Below are positions 20,424 through 31,734 of a stretch of 64,000 bases of DNA, piece by piece (the first letter of the stretch is position 1; the number at the start of each line of letters is the position of its first letter). The position numbers and the translations under genes are program-made. The stretch comes from Phymatolithon calcareum. Lineage: Eukaryota; Rhodophyta; Florideophyceae; Hapalidiales. The notes beneath the pieces are model-generated. The model saw only the letters and a list, made by a program, of their open reading frames with translations. It was not told the DNA's origin and searched no databases. The stretch covers positions 4,402,001-4,466,000 of the forward strand of contig OZ345352.1 of assembly GCA_977006965.1 (NCBI GenBank), given 5' to 3'.

Positions 20424-20990
20424 TGTTCGCTTGCTCTGTCACCAAAACTTTGATGAACAAGATAAAAGCGATCTCTGTGCTCTTCTAGTATCCTTTAGTA
20501 CCCAGTGTCAATTATTAGGCAGTAGACGTGAGGAGTGTGTAAATGTTTATTTTTTAACAAATAGAAATATTTTATTTTCATAAAAGAAATATGTACCTTT
20601 AGTTATATATGTAGAACTAAAGGTATATGTTTGTTCTATTAAAGTAAAAGATTTCTATATGTTACATAACATTTTTCAAAAAATGAATTTTATAAAAAAA
20701 TAGTTTTATTACATTTTAGCAGGGGAAAGTTTGACCTTTCCCCTGATTTTAGCAATTCGTTTTTTTGAATTGCCAAAATGTAGCAGAAATGAAACTTTTA
20801 AAATATTCTTTTTTCCGGTCGTGTTGGGCAGTTTCGTTGAGGGCCAAATCCAAATGAATACAGTATTTACGAAGAGTCAACCGCAATCGCTTTATGTTCA
20901 CCTGAGTATACTCGAGATGAGATATATGAGACCAGAAGTCGTCGTTGGAGAATTTGAAGCTATCCACATCCGCGGTCATACTTAGAGTTT
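20424..20990. other. AT-rich region with stacked hairpins upstream of the kinase
   Basis: Strong hairpins: ACCTTTAGTT / AACTAAAGGT (about 20596-20624), CAGGGGAAAG / CTTTCCCCTG (about 20720-20746) and GCAATTC / GAATTGC (about 20754-20777). The last two sit between CATTTTAGC and GCCAAAATG, which also pair. This resembles a small foldback repeat rather than a gene. It lies on the promoter side of the minus-strand kinase. Confidence 0.5.
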
Positions 20991-20994
20991 CACC

Positions 20995-21215
20995 GCGTGG
21001 CACAGGACAGTGCAGTAATTTTCCCCCTCGAAGTGTCGAAGGAGACTGGAGGAAGGCTTTCGTAGTCCACTGATTCGTGGTACACCAACCAAAAAGAAAC
21101 TTTCTTAAGACAGAATCCAGACGAAATCTCTTAGCACTAGAAAGTTGCCCAAGCGTCAGCAGATGCGTTGGTAACTTTAAATAAAACTGTACCTTTCTTC
21201 TTTTTCATTCTTATA
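20995..21215 (+). repeat. retroposon 3' tail (family D)
   Basis: It contains TAATTTTCCCCCTCGAAGT, ACAGAATCCAG and GCAGATGCGTTGGTAACTTT followed by AAATAAAAC. The same order of blocks occurs at 57830-57980 and, inverted, at 21940-22070 and 30050-30170. The terminal TTTAAATAAA followed by a TTCTTC run is the end shared by the retroposons in this window. Confidence 0.6.
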
Positions 21216-23034
21216 GTTTTAAAATCCAACACCTCCCATATCCCCCAGTCGAAGTAATTAGTCTGTTCTATATATCCTATTCTAAACTTGATCCTTATTT
21301 TCGACGTGCATCCACCAGAATTTTGAGCAACATAAGCCATATCCATTCGGTTTTCCAGTATTTTTCAATTGGGGCCAATCGACAGAGTGCAGGAATCTTG
21401 ATCAGACCCATTCCGATCTGAGCGATATAGATCTGGTTCCTGGTATTTGTTGACTACCAACATCATCGATCCAGTCCTATTCAGACCAAAGTTACTGCCT
21501 TACGGAACGCTTTCGCGTGAATATCAATTAGGAAGAATTGGGGCCAACGCCTACTTGGAGGAAGTTGCCAAAGCAGATTCCCCTCTTTTGAAAAGTCCGC
21601 TTCAGTCGAGCGCCAAATGTCATAAAAACTAAAGATCCATGGTGCGTTGCAAAAGGATGTGACAATTACAAGCCTTATATCGTGGGCTGTGTATTGGTAT
21701 CCTCGCTGTTTCCTCGTCCATCTGTCAGCGATTGGAAAAGCTCTACTAGTATTCTATGGAAAACTACTATCTAGCATTCGATGGGCTAGTTTACGTTGCA
21801 GCACAGTGCACCGGAATGTGATACGAAAATGAGCCAAACTCGAGAGAGGGTGCTAAGAATAGTATAGAGGATATCATATAAACCATAATTTGCGACATTA
21901 CCGCAGTTGCCCACAGAGATCGCCTCGTGGAAGAAGAAGAAAGGTAGATTTTTATTTAAAAGTTACCAACGCATCTGCTGACGCTTGGGGCAACTTTCCT
22001 AGGGCCAAGAGGTTTTGGCTAGATTCTCTCTACGGAAGAGTTTCTTTTCTTGTTTCGCTCTGTGGAAGAGATGGAGAAGTTCATAACGATTCACGAGTCC
22101 AGTTTATGAAAGCCCACTGTATTCGTTCTACACAAGACAGTGTAAGTCCGCCGCGAGCTCCCAAAAGTGCAGGCACTGACACTCTAATTGTAAATTTCTG
22201 CACTAGATCAGTTTGAGTTACCGGCCCGACCTTTGTGATCATTCCGCATGGCTGTAGGTTTACAGGGCCTATCATAGAAGAAAGATGAGGAACTACACAC
22301 AGCAGGGAAATTTCTGATGATTGCCCTGCATTTCGAACGGCAAAACTTTTGTTTCTCAACCCATCCTCCACTAAATTCTGCTCCCCAAATTCTATTAATA
22401 GAGGACCCTAGGTACAGCTACAAGGTACATAATCGGAGAGAGCGGCCTTTCTGATTATAGGATTGCAGAGACATTTTGCAACAGCGTCGAATGCTGCTCG
22501 CATAGACCTCCCGATAGACACATGCTAAGCCCTTATATGGCGAGCTTTTGGGCAGCTGTTTGTACAGCTACATAGCCGAGGCTAAACGGAATGGTCGCCA
22601 GGTTGAAATGCAGCCCGCTCATGCCTATGAGAAAATTGTTCTCATCTCTTTTGACGGCCCAATAATTATACGATGAGTGCTCGCTCTCAAGTGGTTGTAA
22701 ATCTCGGGATTCATCAGTTTGTCGAAGAGCCGTTGACATCGAGCCACAGAGACGGGGCCTCATATAATTTCTTGGCGCGCAAGCCTACACCGGCCAATTC
22801 TCGCTGTGCTCTCCCAAAGGAGCACTGAGCCGACCAAAAATTGTTGTTATTCCTTTCGACTGCCTTCCTATTCAATGTTGCTCTCGGGAGCTGTCGCATT
22901 TAGACCATTCCGAATCTGTCCATTGGCGCTGAAGTGTGAAACGACGCTCATCTAGAGCCGGTTAGGCCGAGCCCGTTTTTGGCTCTACTGTTATGAGAAA
23001 CACGCGAAATAATAAGGTGCAGTAACCAACGTGC
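21216..23034. other. no recognisable gene; repeat fragments
   Basis: An inverted family D tail at 21940-22070 is the only clear feature. A short block at 22750-22810 is related, inverted, to 27845-27900 (CTCCTTTGGGAG-type core). Other frames are short and unrecognised. Confidence 0.35.
21940..22070 (-). repeat. retroposon 3' tail (family D), inverted copy
   Basis: The plus strand reads AGGTAGATTTTTATTTAAAA, then GTTACCAACGCATCTGCTGA, the reverse complement of the tail at 21110-21200. Confidence 0.6.
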
Positions 23035-23090
23035 TGTTTTAACCTGCAGTTGGGTAGCTAGCCACTTTTATAATAAACTGCAATACTTCG
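23035..23090 (+). repeat. LINE family 2 3' tail, isolated
   Basis: TTTAACCTGCAGTTGGGTAG, then ATAATAAACTGCAATACTTCGAG, matches 3155-3215. No coding part precedes it. Confidence 0.6.
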
Positions 23091-23099
23091 AGAAACTCT

Positions 23100-23850
23100 C
23101 GAAAGTACGCGGAACAGAGACACCTGCTCACAAAAGCTTTTCATTTATCAGATCGTTTTATGGTACATAAGACAACGCAGACCACTATCGAAGAAGCAGA
23201 GGGTCTTTTCTACAAGAAACTATTCAAAAATAAGCCAAACATTGAAGAGAGCGGATGTGCGTGCTGTGCCGACTCCCCTATCTCGGGATGAGGAGTGCAT
23301 ACCAGGTGAAAGGTTCGATGTGAACCTAGTTAGACAGAAGAAGTACATGGAAGATGCAGAAGAATATAGAGGAAGAGAAGAGGAGGAAGTTAAAGGAGCA
23401 TTAAAACAAGCGGAAGACGGCGTGGTGTTGAAGAATTGCAGACTAGAGCAAAGAGTTAAATGCTGGAAGGAGGAAGAAGAAGTGCGGATAATAAAAATCC
23501 CCATAGACAAGCCGAACAAGCTACCAAGCGTACAACATATAAGAGATAGAAAAACGCTTCTGAGGTGTCTAAGCTTGATTTCCCCGCTATGGAAAAAACC
23601 AACCTTGGCGACATTCTTTGGAACCGGTGCTTTGATTGAGCTCGCAGCGCTCCAACGAGCACTGCAAATCATGGAAATGGACCAGGAGACTGAATATGAA
23701 TGCAAAAGACTCACTCGGGCCATTCGAGTCGAGAAGTTATCCTAGGAGATTAGCTTGTGACCACCACCGAAGACAGTAAGAAGCTGACGTGTTACTCAAC
23801 CTTGAGGTGGTCGGCGCTTTTGCAGTAAAACATCACATATCCCCAAAGTA
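23100..23850 (+). mobile_element. ORF1-only retroposon (family E), longest copy
   Basis: A 167-codon frame (23242-23745) is followed by about 75 bp of UTR and a conserved end (TGTTACTC, then CATCACATATCCCC). Partial copies lie at 31125-31205, 45110-45240, 48610-48850, 50574-50915 and 51290-51460. None is attached to a reverse transcriptase. Confidence 0.6.
23242..23745 (+). CDS. ORF1-like protein of family E, 167 aa
   Basis: It contains a highly charged coiled-coil-like N-terminal half (EDAEEYRGREEEEVKGALKQ). A conserved C-terminal block (LWKKPTLATFFGTGALIELA, ALQRALQ, then ETEYECKRLTRAI) recurs at 50620-50760 (LWRKSVLDAYFGVTAVIELV) and 48650-48700. The charged layout is compatible with an RNA-binding LINE ORF1. 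That function is inference, since no RRM or zinc knuckle is visible. It has no nearby partner gene. Confidence 0.45.
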   Translation: MKRADVRAVPTPLSRDEECIPGERFDVNLVRQKKYMEDAEEYRGREEEEVKGALKQAEDGVVLKNCRLEQRVKCWKEEEEVRIIKIPIDKPNKLPSVQHIRDRKTLLRCLSLISPLWKKPTLATFFGTGALIELAALQRALQIMEMDQETEYECKRLTRAIRVEKLS

Positions 23851-23864
23851 GCCATCCTCAAGTG

Positions 23865-24000
23865 CCCAGATCATCAACGATCGACTACAGAATATCGGCG
23901 ATCAATCAGCGATGACCAAGTAAAACGTCCTCTCGATTCCAACCTTAACACAGCACCTGGAACACACTCACGCGACCCGCGCAATGGCGTCCACCGGAAC
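23865..24000 (+). repeat. dispersed repeat family F, second copy
   Basis: It carries the GATGACCAAGTAAAACG block and CACTCACGCGAC followed by an ATGGCG, homologous to 380-475. Confidence 0.5.
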
Positions 24001-24286
24001 TTCTGACTTTTCTGCGGGAGAGTAGAGCTCGCTTAGCTCGCGGGGAGAAGATCTGTTGGGGGCTCTATCTGAGCTCAGCAAACATGGATAGTACTCTCCG
24101 TTTGAAGACAAATCGATCGTAAAACAGAGCAGTTGATATCAATGAGGAACACAAAGGTGAATTGTTCACTCTTAGCTCTATAAGAAAAGTAGAACACGAT
24201 TAGAATCACAAGATACTTTAAAAAAACGGAGCCTTTGCAAATAAGGAGTTAGAAGCAGAAACATCCAACTCATAATCGTCTTCTTC
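24001..24286. other. nothing recognised
   Basis: Short open frames only and no repeat match noticed. Confidence 0.3.
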
Positions 24287-24778
24287 CTATGCTACTGTCC
24301 AAGTCACATGAAACTGATCTTTAACGACAATCCCACGTTGATCTCGAAATACCGTCCCACCATTCGCTGCCAGCTTTCGAGCAACTTTCACATGGTCCGT
24401 GCGAGGCGGGAGCTGAAGTCGAACGGATGCACCAGCATGTGAAGCGCGTCCAACTTTGAACTTGAAGCCGTAGCTTGACTGGAGGCTGCCATGACCAGCG
24501 TCAGAGGCGGATAGGGCCTTCTTGTAGAATGAGACGGCGGACGACTTTTGGGAGCTGGCGACAGGGATCGTTGAAGGGTAGACCCCTCCAAACGATCCCG
24601 TGAGATCTACGTTATACAGCTTGGCGACCTGTGGAAACGATATAGATCTTCTCGAATGCTTTTCTTTGAAAAGCTTCGAGCTTCGAGTGTAGAACTTTCT
24701 TTGTGATGGGCTTCTGAAGGCTGGTGTTGGATTGAGGATAGGAAAAGGCTGTGGTCGTGGTTGAGTGAGAGAAGGTTG
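24287..24778 (-). CDS. hypothetical protein, exon-like open frame without a start codon
   Basis: The minus-strand frame is open for 163 codons and ends at TAG 24287-24289. It contains VAKLYNVDLTGSFGGVYPS, AVSFYKKALSASDAGHG and QLPPRTDHVKVARKL. There is no ATG inside, so if real it needs an upstream exon. An ATG frame at about 24897 (MSLDLIPARPPMPASSRC) could supply one, but I could not place a convincing intron. A pyrimidine-rich stretch precedes it on the minus strand. No family was recognised. Confidence 0.3.
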   Translation of the reverse strand, partial: QPSLTQPRPQPFPILNPTPAFRSPSQRKFYTRSSKLFKEKHSRRSISFPQVAKLYNVDLTGSFGGVYPSTIPVASSQKSSAVSFYKKALSASDAGHGSLQSSYGFKFKVGRASHAGASVRLQLPPRTDHVKVARKLAANGGTVFRDQRGIVVKDQFHVTWTVA

Positions 24779-24935
24779 TCAGTTCGTCTCTTTCTCTCTT
24801 AAGTAGAAAAAGACAGTGGCAAAAGACTAGAGGAGAACAGGGCAGCGAGACGATGCTGGCATCGGTGGTCTTGCGGGGATTAGATCGAGACTCATGACGT
24901 TGACTTTGAGGAGGATTGTCCAGCAGAAAGTACAT

Positions 24936-26712
24936 TGTTGCAAATTGTACTCCTGTATGGCAGTATGAGGAAATCTATTTTGCGCACAATGTGTACAGTT
25001 GCATTAGACAATTGCAGGTGTCTCTGTTGAGGGATCTTCAATATCAGAGGCAGAGAAACTCCCAATCGTAGTGAATCTACCCCGAAGGCGTAATTTGAGT
25101 GCGTTGTACACTGTTCAATACACTGAGAACATACGAATGAGTGAGTATTCTATGCGCGAAACGAGCACGCACTTCTGAAGTGTGCAGGTGGATACAAGTG
25201 TACACATCGACAATGCACATTTGCTGTTGCCATAGAAGGAAATTACATTTGTTGTAAACATTGTCGGTGCCTCTGGTGTCCGCTCTGCCTGTTTACCAGA
25301 GACATTGTTGGGAATGCGGAGGAAATCAGGAGCTCAGAATGGCATTGCAGGTCACCGGGTCGGAAGGCTAAACGTCAGAAAGAACATGACCGGGAAATTC
25401 CATGGCGCTTCAGGAGCAAGTGATAACGTGTATCAGGATGTTGTGTGGGACCGCATTGCATACGTGTCCGTGAGGATTTGCACCGCTGGTATAAGGTTGG
25501 AATGAGCATCGATGTTTGGGTATCAAAGAAAGCATCGATGTTGAACGGATATCAAAGGAAATCAGAGTTTCGCCGGTGGTATCGATACTATCAGCGATAT
25601 GATCATTTGTAATGACCAGCTACAGGTACTCAACGAACAGTACGTGCAACTAGAAGCTACTGATTGAATTGATACTGTAATCACATAAACCGTGCATTTC
25701 GTCCCTTCAAGCCACGTGGTCAACGTCACGACACAACGCTCTCAATAGTCCATTCACATTTAGAAAACTCTTGATAGTATCAAAGGAAAATCGAGTATCA
25801 GACCACGAACAAATTTCCTTGATAATCTATCATACCTCTTAGACGGTATCAAATCAAGCTTCTAAATTTGCTTGATGCTCATTCCCAGTATAAACTCTAC
25901 GGGTTGTCGGTCAGACACATTTTTTTGAATTTTGGAAGAATTCGTGCCGTGTCATTGTAATGCCATTTTAATTCAGAACACGTGCCCTTCGTTCAGAATG
26001 TACATAAGGCTACGTCGTTCGAAACAGAACCGACCTTGAGGGAGTGTAAAATTTTGATGGTAACAGAGAGAGACGCGACGCTATTAGAGAGGATTAATAC
26101 TTCAGTTTCAAAAACACTTCCGGGAACCGTCAGTGAGATGACGTAATGTGCGTCCACACTGTCAACAGAGCTATCGTTATGTAAAGTTGACGGGCCTTAA
26201 CGTGAACGATCCTTGGCGGAAATAAGACGGCCGGACTTCTTCCTGTACAAAGAAGAAGATGAGATATAAATTTTTTAACATGCGCAGACGCTGGGACTGG
26301 AGCATATTAAGAGCAATTTGAATGTTCTTACACTTTCTCTCATGCATACGACCGCTGCTGTTGTTCAATAGAGAATGAGTCCACATTGCTTTACATGAGT
26401 AAGGAGCGCCAGTATTTTTCAAAAACATACCGCACAAGCATATATTTTTTGATGCTGTTCATACTCTCCGTCTGCTCTCTCCACTAGTCCGAGCAATAAT
26501 TTCTCTTAATTCTCGTTAGGTGATCGCAAAAGCCGCAAACTGTTCCGCTATTAGTAAACCATCGTAACCCCACGAATTGATTTTTGGAGAGAGGACCATC
26601 TCTGTCTTCTGAATTGATGTCGCGTCGAAAAATATGAATCTCATCCTAATGATGATGATAGGGCCCCAGGTTTTACAAGTCAAGAATAATTTTACTTATG
26701 TTGCGCTGCGTA
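24936..26712. other. no gene recognised; one inverted-repeat element
   Basis: ORFs of 60-90 codons only. Positions 25497-25892 are bounded by inverted copies of GGAATGAGCATC and hold repeated GTATCAAAGGAAA blocks (see that entry). Confidence 0.3.
25497..25892. repeat. possible MITE bounded by short inverted repeats
   Basis: The left end GGAATGAGCATCGATG pairs with the reverse complement of the right end, GGGAATGAGCATCAAG. TATCAAAGGAAA occurs on both sides of the centre (about 25550 and 25778). No coding capacity and no clear target duplication. Confidence 0.35.
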
Positions 26713-26912
26713 CACCAGCGCTGTACATGTTGGCTATGAATACTGGTGTAGGGGAATACAGGAAACCAGCAAGTTCTCTCATTGAAAAAATGCTGGGTGA
26801 GCTTGCTGCGTTCACCAGCGCTGTACATGTTGACTATGGATAGTGGTGTATGGGAATACAGGAAACCAGCAAGTTCTCTTATTGAAAAAATGCTGGGTGA
26901 ACTTGCTGTTAA
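26713..26912 (+). repeat. tandem duplication of about 100 bp, two units
   Basis: Units start with CACCAGCGCTGTACATGTTG at 26713 and 26813 and end in TGCTGGGTGAGCTTGCTG or a close variant. About eight mismatches separate the units, so the duplication is not recent. Confidence 0.8.
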
Positions 26913-27230
26913 AAGAATTTACTGTAATCTCAACAAAGGAACATAATCCTGGAATGCTTCTGTTTCAGATGACCTCCATATTTCCTGTGCAATTGATCAA
27001 AATCCTGTATTTCCACGGAAGCATTGTGATAAATGTTTCGTAGCCAAATAGATTCCTGCAGATTCCGAGAGATGGTAGTGAGTCTGCGCAATTGACCAAA
27101 ACGACTGTTTCTACGACAAGGACCGAGAGCAACACAACAGGATGGGCCTTTCTTGATTATCCTTGATTTCCGAAATTTTCTCTGCTGCTTCCAACATTAA
27201 CAGATCTGCGAACGGAAAACGGTTTATATT

Positions 27231-27719
27231 GTGGATTTTCCTGCCAAATACAAAAGAATCATGGCCAACTTACGGTTTCACTGGACTCCAATTCTTCAAT
27301 GTACTGAAAATCCACAGACAATCGGGAAGATTCTAGAGACTGGGCTGCACTGTTGCAACCCATCAAGAACTATTATGGAAATCGAGAACAAATGCTTTGC
27401 CGTCTTGAAGAGCGTACTATTATTCAACGGTGCTCTTGCAGGTCGGAAAGGGTATAAATACCCATTCTCAAGAGACTCATTTTGGTGCAGGACACTATCA
27501 ACAGGCAACAAAACAGATGACGTCACAGGAAACGTGATTCATGCTAGGCTAAGTCGTAAATTCTTTCAAATTCCTAACATATGTATGCCCTTATGTCGCA
27601 AATTAGAGGTCAGGGATAATACTCTCGAGACGAAAAAAAAGAAGCGATCTCTGGTGACTCCGTTTCGCATACTGTCGAGTGTTTCTCATAACATTACAGC
27701 ATATTCGGAGACAGATTAA
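27231..27719 (+). CDS. hypothetical ORF, 162 aa
   Basis: An open frame from ATG 27231 with stretches such as CFAVLKSVLLFNGALAGRKG. No motif I can name; the lysine run near 27630 and repeat-rich surroundings suggest it may be chance or a transposon remnant. Confidence 0.2.
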   Translation: MDFPAKYKRIMANLRFHWTPILQCTENPQTIGKILETGLHCCNPSRTIMEIENKCFAVLKSVLLFNGALAGRKGYKYPFSRDSFWCRTLSTGNKTDDVTGNVIHARLSRKFFQIPNICMPLCRKLEVRDNTLETKKKKRSLVTPFRILSSVSHNITAYSETD

Positions 27720-28589
27720 GGGGCTCCGGTTGAGCGAAGCTTCATCATCTTGAACCCTGTGGGGTTCCAGATGATAATCCAGCGCGAACACCCGAGCACA
27801 GCATTAAGTCGAACGGCACCCGGAAGGAATATCAGTAAGTTATGGTATGATATGTACTCCTTTGGGAGGGCGCGGAGAGAAGTGGCCGGTGCAGCCGTCG
27901 CGCCATTCACTGTCCCCGTTTTGCGAAATCAGCGCTTATAGGGGATCACCACGACTCTCTAGTATGCGACGACGGTACACCTTCCGCTTGGTTCAGGGCC
28001 TGAACCATGCAGAAGGTGTAATTTTTTCAGCAATGGAACCTCAAAGGAAAACAATGTGCCTCTTACCCTATTACTACGTAGTTCGCCACCTTTAGAATTG
28101 CAAGCACCTCACATCGTTGACAAACGCCGAAGAAGCACAGATAAGCCAAACCGAGGGAATGTTCTTGTAGAGTGTGAAATTCCATTGGTCGACATGACGC
28201 TGGCCGCCAGATGTTGTGCACATCAGCGCCGCAAGAGCCCCACCCTGAAGAGTATTCCGCTGCCATGGAACTCTCATGCACGCTTCAGCATGCCTCTCCG
28301 ACCTGGCACGTCGCTAAAATCCCCAGCACGCTACAGTAGGGAAAATCCCTGGAACGCGTTAGCCCCATGCGAACAAGTGCCACCGCATACCGGAAGAATT
28401 TTGTGAAAATTTGATACACCAAGTGCTGTGCGCTCCGACCGGGATGTCGCTAAACTCCCCGGCACTACCGTCTCGTCGCAAAAACCCTCCAAAAGGAAGT
28501 TCCAAGTTGTTCCCCGAGCAGGCTTCTGATGAAGAGCCCCCGGAGTTTTGTTAACACGCCAAGAAGATTTTGCGCTGCCAAGGTCTGCT
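27720..28589. other. no recognisable gene
   Basis: Short overlapping frames on both strands (for example 28056-28406) without motifs. A block at about 27845-27900 is related to 22750-22810 in inverted orientation. Confidence 0.3.
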
Positions 28590-28790
28590 GCCTGCTTGAC
28601 AATTTATACAGTGAAGAAGGAGAACGTAGCAGGCGATGGATACTAGAGTTGGCGAAGATGGAGACGAATGAAGCAATTGTGATTTCGGAACATAATTGTT
28701 ACGCATGGTAGTTACCGGGACCCAAACTGCTCTGTTGTCGACGTGTGTGTTAGCATTGAGGGCCTGTGAAATAAAAACGTACAAGTTCTC
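28590..28790 (+). repeat. retroposon 3' end (family G)
   Basis: This is the reverse complement of 46970-47160 with good identity (shared ACAATTATGTTCC, CTCCATC, AACTCTAGTATCCATC read inverted). It ends GAGGGCCTGTGAAATAAAAA, a tail related to the other LINE ends. Confidence 0.65.
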
Positions 28791-30049
28791 CCTACTGTTT
28801 GAAGGTTGGAATCAAGAAGAAAATGTGCTTTGGCATTGTTGATCGATCGTCAATAGTCGATGTGATAGCGATGCAGGCTTGAAGACTGCCTGCCATGGAC
28901 AGACTTGCAAAAGATTCACGGTTTATTAGAAACAAAGCAACCGTAAATTTGGCGACCTTATTTTCACCGCGTCCAACCGTCTGGCTCCCCAGTGACGACG
29001 AGCTATGTCTTGCTTTTCCTTACTTGAGTTCCCCGGCAAGTACCGCATGGCGGAGAACCGGATTGCTATAGTTGCAGTCGTGTGATAGCTTGACTACTAC
29101 AATACTACAAAAGAATATGAAGAGTGGGTGGGTGGTCAACAGAAAAAACAGACTGCCAACTTGAAAGATCTTCGGTCAAGTTTCCGCAGAGAAATCCAAT
29201 ACCACACGAATCTTGCTGGAAAACGGACAGCCGGTGCCACCAAAAAGCTCTTTACACATTTCTTTGTCTTTCACGCAATCACGTTTCGGTTCAGGCACGT
29301 AACTCCGCGTGAACGCGTGTGCAAGCTTGCCATGCGTCTGCTGGAGATCAAGGTTTCTTCAGCGTCCAGCGTAATCGAGAACGCTGACGAAGTCGCCGGC
29401 GAATGTGCGCACTGGTGAGACTGTGGCGCAGGTTTTCGACCATTCGCCGCTTGGCGCCGCGCCTTCTACCGTCGCCGGTTTTGCGCTCCCATAAATCTGA
29501 CCTACAGACTTTCGGCCAATCTCAGTATAGCGCCGTGTGGCGCAGCCCGGTACGAGGGGAGCATTGTACGCATCCGGAAGACGTCCTTGGTCCGGTCGTC
29601 GCTTGCCTTAGGCTGCTACCAGGTGTAGCGCCCAGACTGTCTCGAGCGACTTCGGTCGGCGTCTTCGCGCGTGGCTGCTTCCCGCCTGCCACTGGTTGCA
29701 GCGCTAAGACTGTCTTGAGCGACTTCGACCGACGCCGGGACGTTGTCACGCGTGTCGCTTCTCGGCTGCCATCGGATATTTTGCCGAGACATAGCAAAGG
29801 GTATCGATCTATCCGGGTCACCGACTGTAATTGTCTTGCAGAGGCGTCATGCGATCATGGGTGGTCTGCACTCAGTTTATGAGACGCAGGTAGTGGAAGG
29901 ATTGAGGTGGGCAGATATGAAAAGATTGCCGTACCTCCGTATGGTCTCTGGCCTTGCTGCTCCGACAAATGGTGTCCTCCGAAAACGATAATGATCACCA
30001 GTTCTGCTAATTGGGGTATCCTGGTTTGTCTACTGTACCATAGAACGAT
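28791..30049. other. no recognisable gene; one imperfect tandem repeat
   Basis: Frames at 29128-29418 and 29403-29882 are open but show no motif. Positions 29629-29775 hold two copies of a GC-rich unit of about 73 bp (ACTGTCTCGAGCGACTTCGG versus ACTGTCTTGAGCGACTTCGA). Confidence 0.35.
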
Positions 30050-30290
30050 CTCAGCAGAAGAAGAAGAGTAGATTTTTATTTGAAAGTTACCAACGAATCT
30101 GCTGACGCTCGGGGCAACTTTCCTAGTGCGAAGAGATTTTGGCTGGATTCTGTCATAAGAAGAGGTTCTTTTTTGCTCGTGTAACACGATTCAGTGGACT
30201 ACAAGAACCCACCTCTGGTCTCCGAAGAAGAGAAAGAAGAAGAAGCATTTTTTTATTATAGTGTTACCAGCGCATCTGTGTTCACGCCGG
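30050..30290 (-). repeat. family D tails, two inverted copies
   Basis: Positions 30050-30170 repeat GTAGATTTTTATTTGAAAGT and onward, as at 21945. Positions 30225-30290 (AGAAGAAGAAGCATTTTTTT, then GTTACCAGCGCATCTG) are a shorter second copy. Both are preceded by GAAGAAG runs. Confidence 0.55.
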
Positions 30291-31124
30291 TACACATCCG
30301 CGCCGAGGAAATCAAGATAGAACGGGGACACGGTCGGGGTGGCAGAGTTCATGCATCACCGGCTAGCGGGAGCGGCAGCGCTCGGCCACAACGGCCGTTC
30401 TTCCCGATCCGCCCAACTCCTCGGTCTGGAATCACCAACATGCCTTGTCCCTTGTGTTTGCGACCAACCTTGCATACCCCGAGTTTCGAAGATCATCTTC
30501 CGTCGGGGAGATTCCCTTTCCCGATTTTTCTGTCAACTTGTGTAGTAGTATGATTTGTTTTGTTCCCGCGTTTTCTTGTTTTTCAACTTCATTGCATTCA
30601 TGGCAATTGCCGAGCGGTAATTACCCTAGCTTAGATTCCGGCCGACGCCGCTAATGCAGAGCTGTCCTTCAGCAGCTGGATCTGTGATGGCTAAAATAAA
30701 AGCTTGAGTGCACCTTCCTATGCGGAAAGGGGGTAACCATTATTGTGCCCAATTTGTCGCTGGCGAGACGTGCGCGGACGCGAGCCGAAGCGGGAGTACG
30801 AACAATCTGCTGACGCTTGGGGCGACACTTCTGGCGAGCCACGAGGACTCAATCGGAACCCAAAAGCTCCATTTCGCTAAAAATGGCATAGTCAGCAAAA
30901 CTCCAAAACCTACCTCTGGTCTCACAGAAGAGATCTCGAGGGGGAAAATCATATCACTTCTATTACCACGCAGAGTATACCGTCGATCTTGAAGAGCAGC
31001 GGGGGGGGGGGGGGGGTTGCTGACGTCCCCAGTCTTGTCTGCGCCCGAGCGCCTTGGGCGAGTTTAGTGACATCCCGGGTCGAAGAAGAGAAAGAGGGAA
31101 ATTTTCCGTTGATATCAGTAAGAG
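30291..31124. other. no recognisable gene; homopolymer G16
   Basis: An uninterrupted G16 lies at 31001-31016. The frame at 30194-30553 is open but unrecognised. AATCTGCTGACGCTTGGGGC near 30805 is a further trace of family D. Confidence 0.35.
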
Positions 31125-31205
31125 CGCGAACGAGAAGCGGCCCTGTTACTCAAATTATCTGTTGGGAGCTTTTAAAACAAAACATCACATATCCCCCAAA
31201 GCACT
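31125..31205 (+). repeat. family E 3' end, isolated
   Basis: AAGCGGCCCTGTTACTCAAA, then GGGAGCTTTTAAAACAAAAC and CATATCCCCC, as at 48785-48845 and 50830-50915. Confidence 0.65.
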
Positions 31206-31734
31206 CCACGCATTCTAGTGGCTCTTTGGCCGTTGCCATAGAGCATATCATCTGCGTACATTGACTTAATCAGTAACTTAGGCCCGCGAATGGCTGCTAG
31301 CCCATTCCCGGGAAATGGTCTAAATACATTGGAACTTAATTAGAAGAATGACAAAATGAGCTTGCTATGAGTAAACCAAAACAACGAAAGACAGACTTCT
31401 AGCGTTGGTGACCCATCTGTTTGAAGAGATGATAGTGTCATGTGATCCTTAGATAGGTTTGCACAACGCAATGCACGTATCGACATCAAGCTGTTCTGGT
31501 GTCAAAGTGAACTGGCGCTGAGGGCTTCTCAATGAAAACACAATGTTTCCCACCTTTACAATAATTTGCAAGTCGTCGATGTCAGTAGGCCATATATTCT
31601 GCAGTAACTTTTTTCTAAAAAAAGTTAACTAGAGTCTATCCTCGATAAATGGATCCTCGAAATCAGACCATCCTCACTTCCGCGGATACGAGTTAGATGA
31701 ACGGATGTATGATACGCCTAATTTTAATGATTTT

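Noticed and set aside
27231-27719. 162-aa frame as a DDE or HNH transposase
   Set aside because: No catalytic residues in the right spacing could be identified.
31001-31016. G16 run as a functional element
   Set aside because: A lone homopolymer, likely slippage or sequencing ambiguity; no paired structure nearby.
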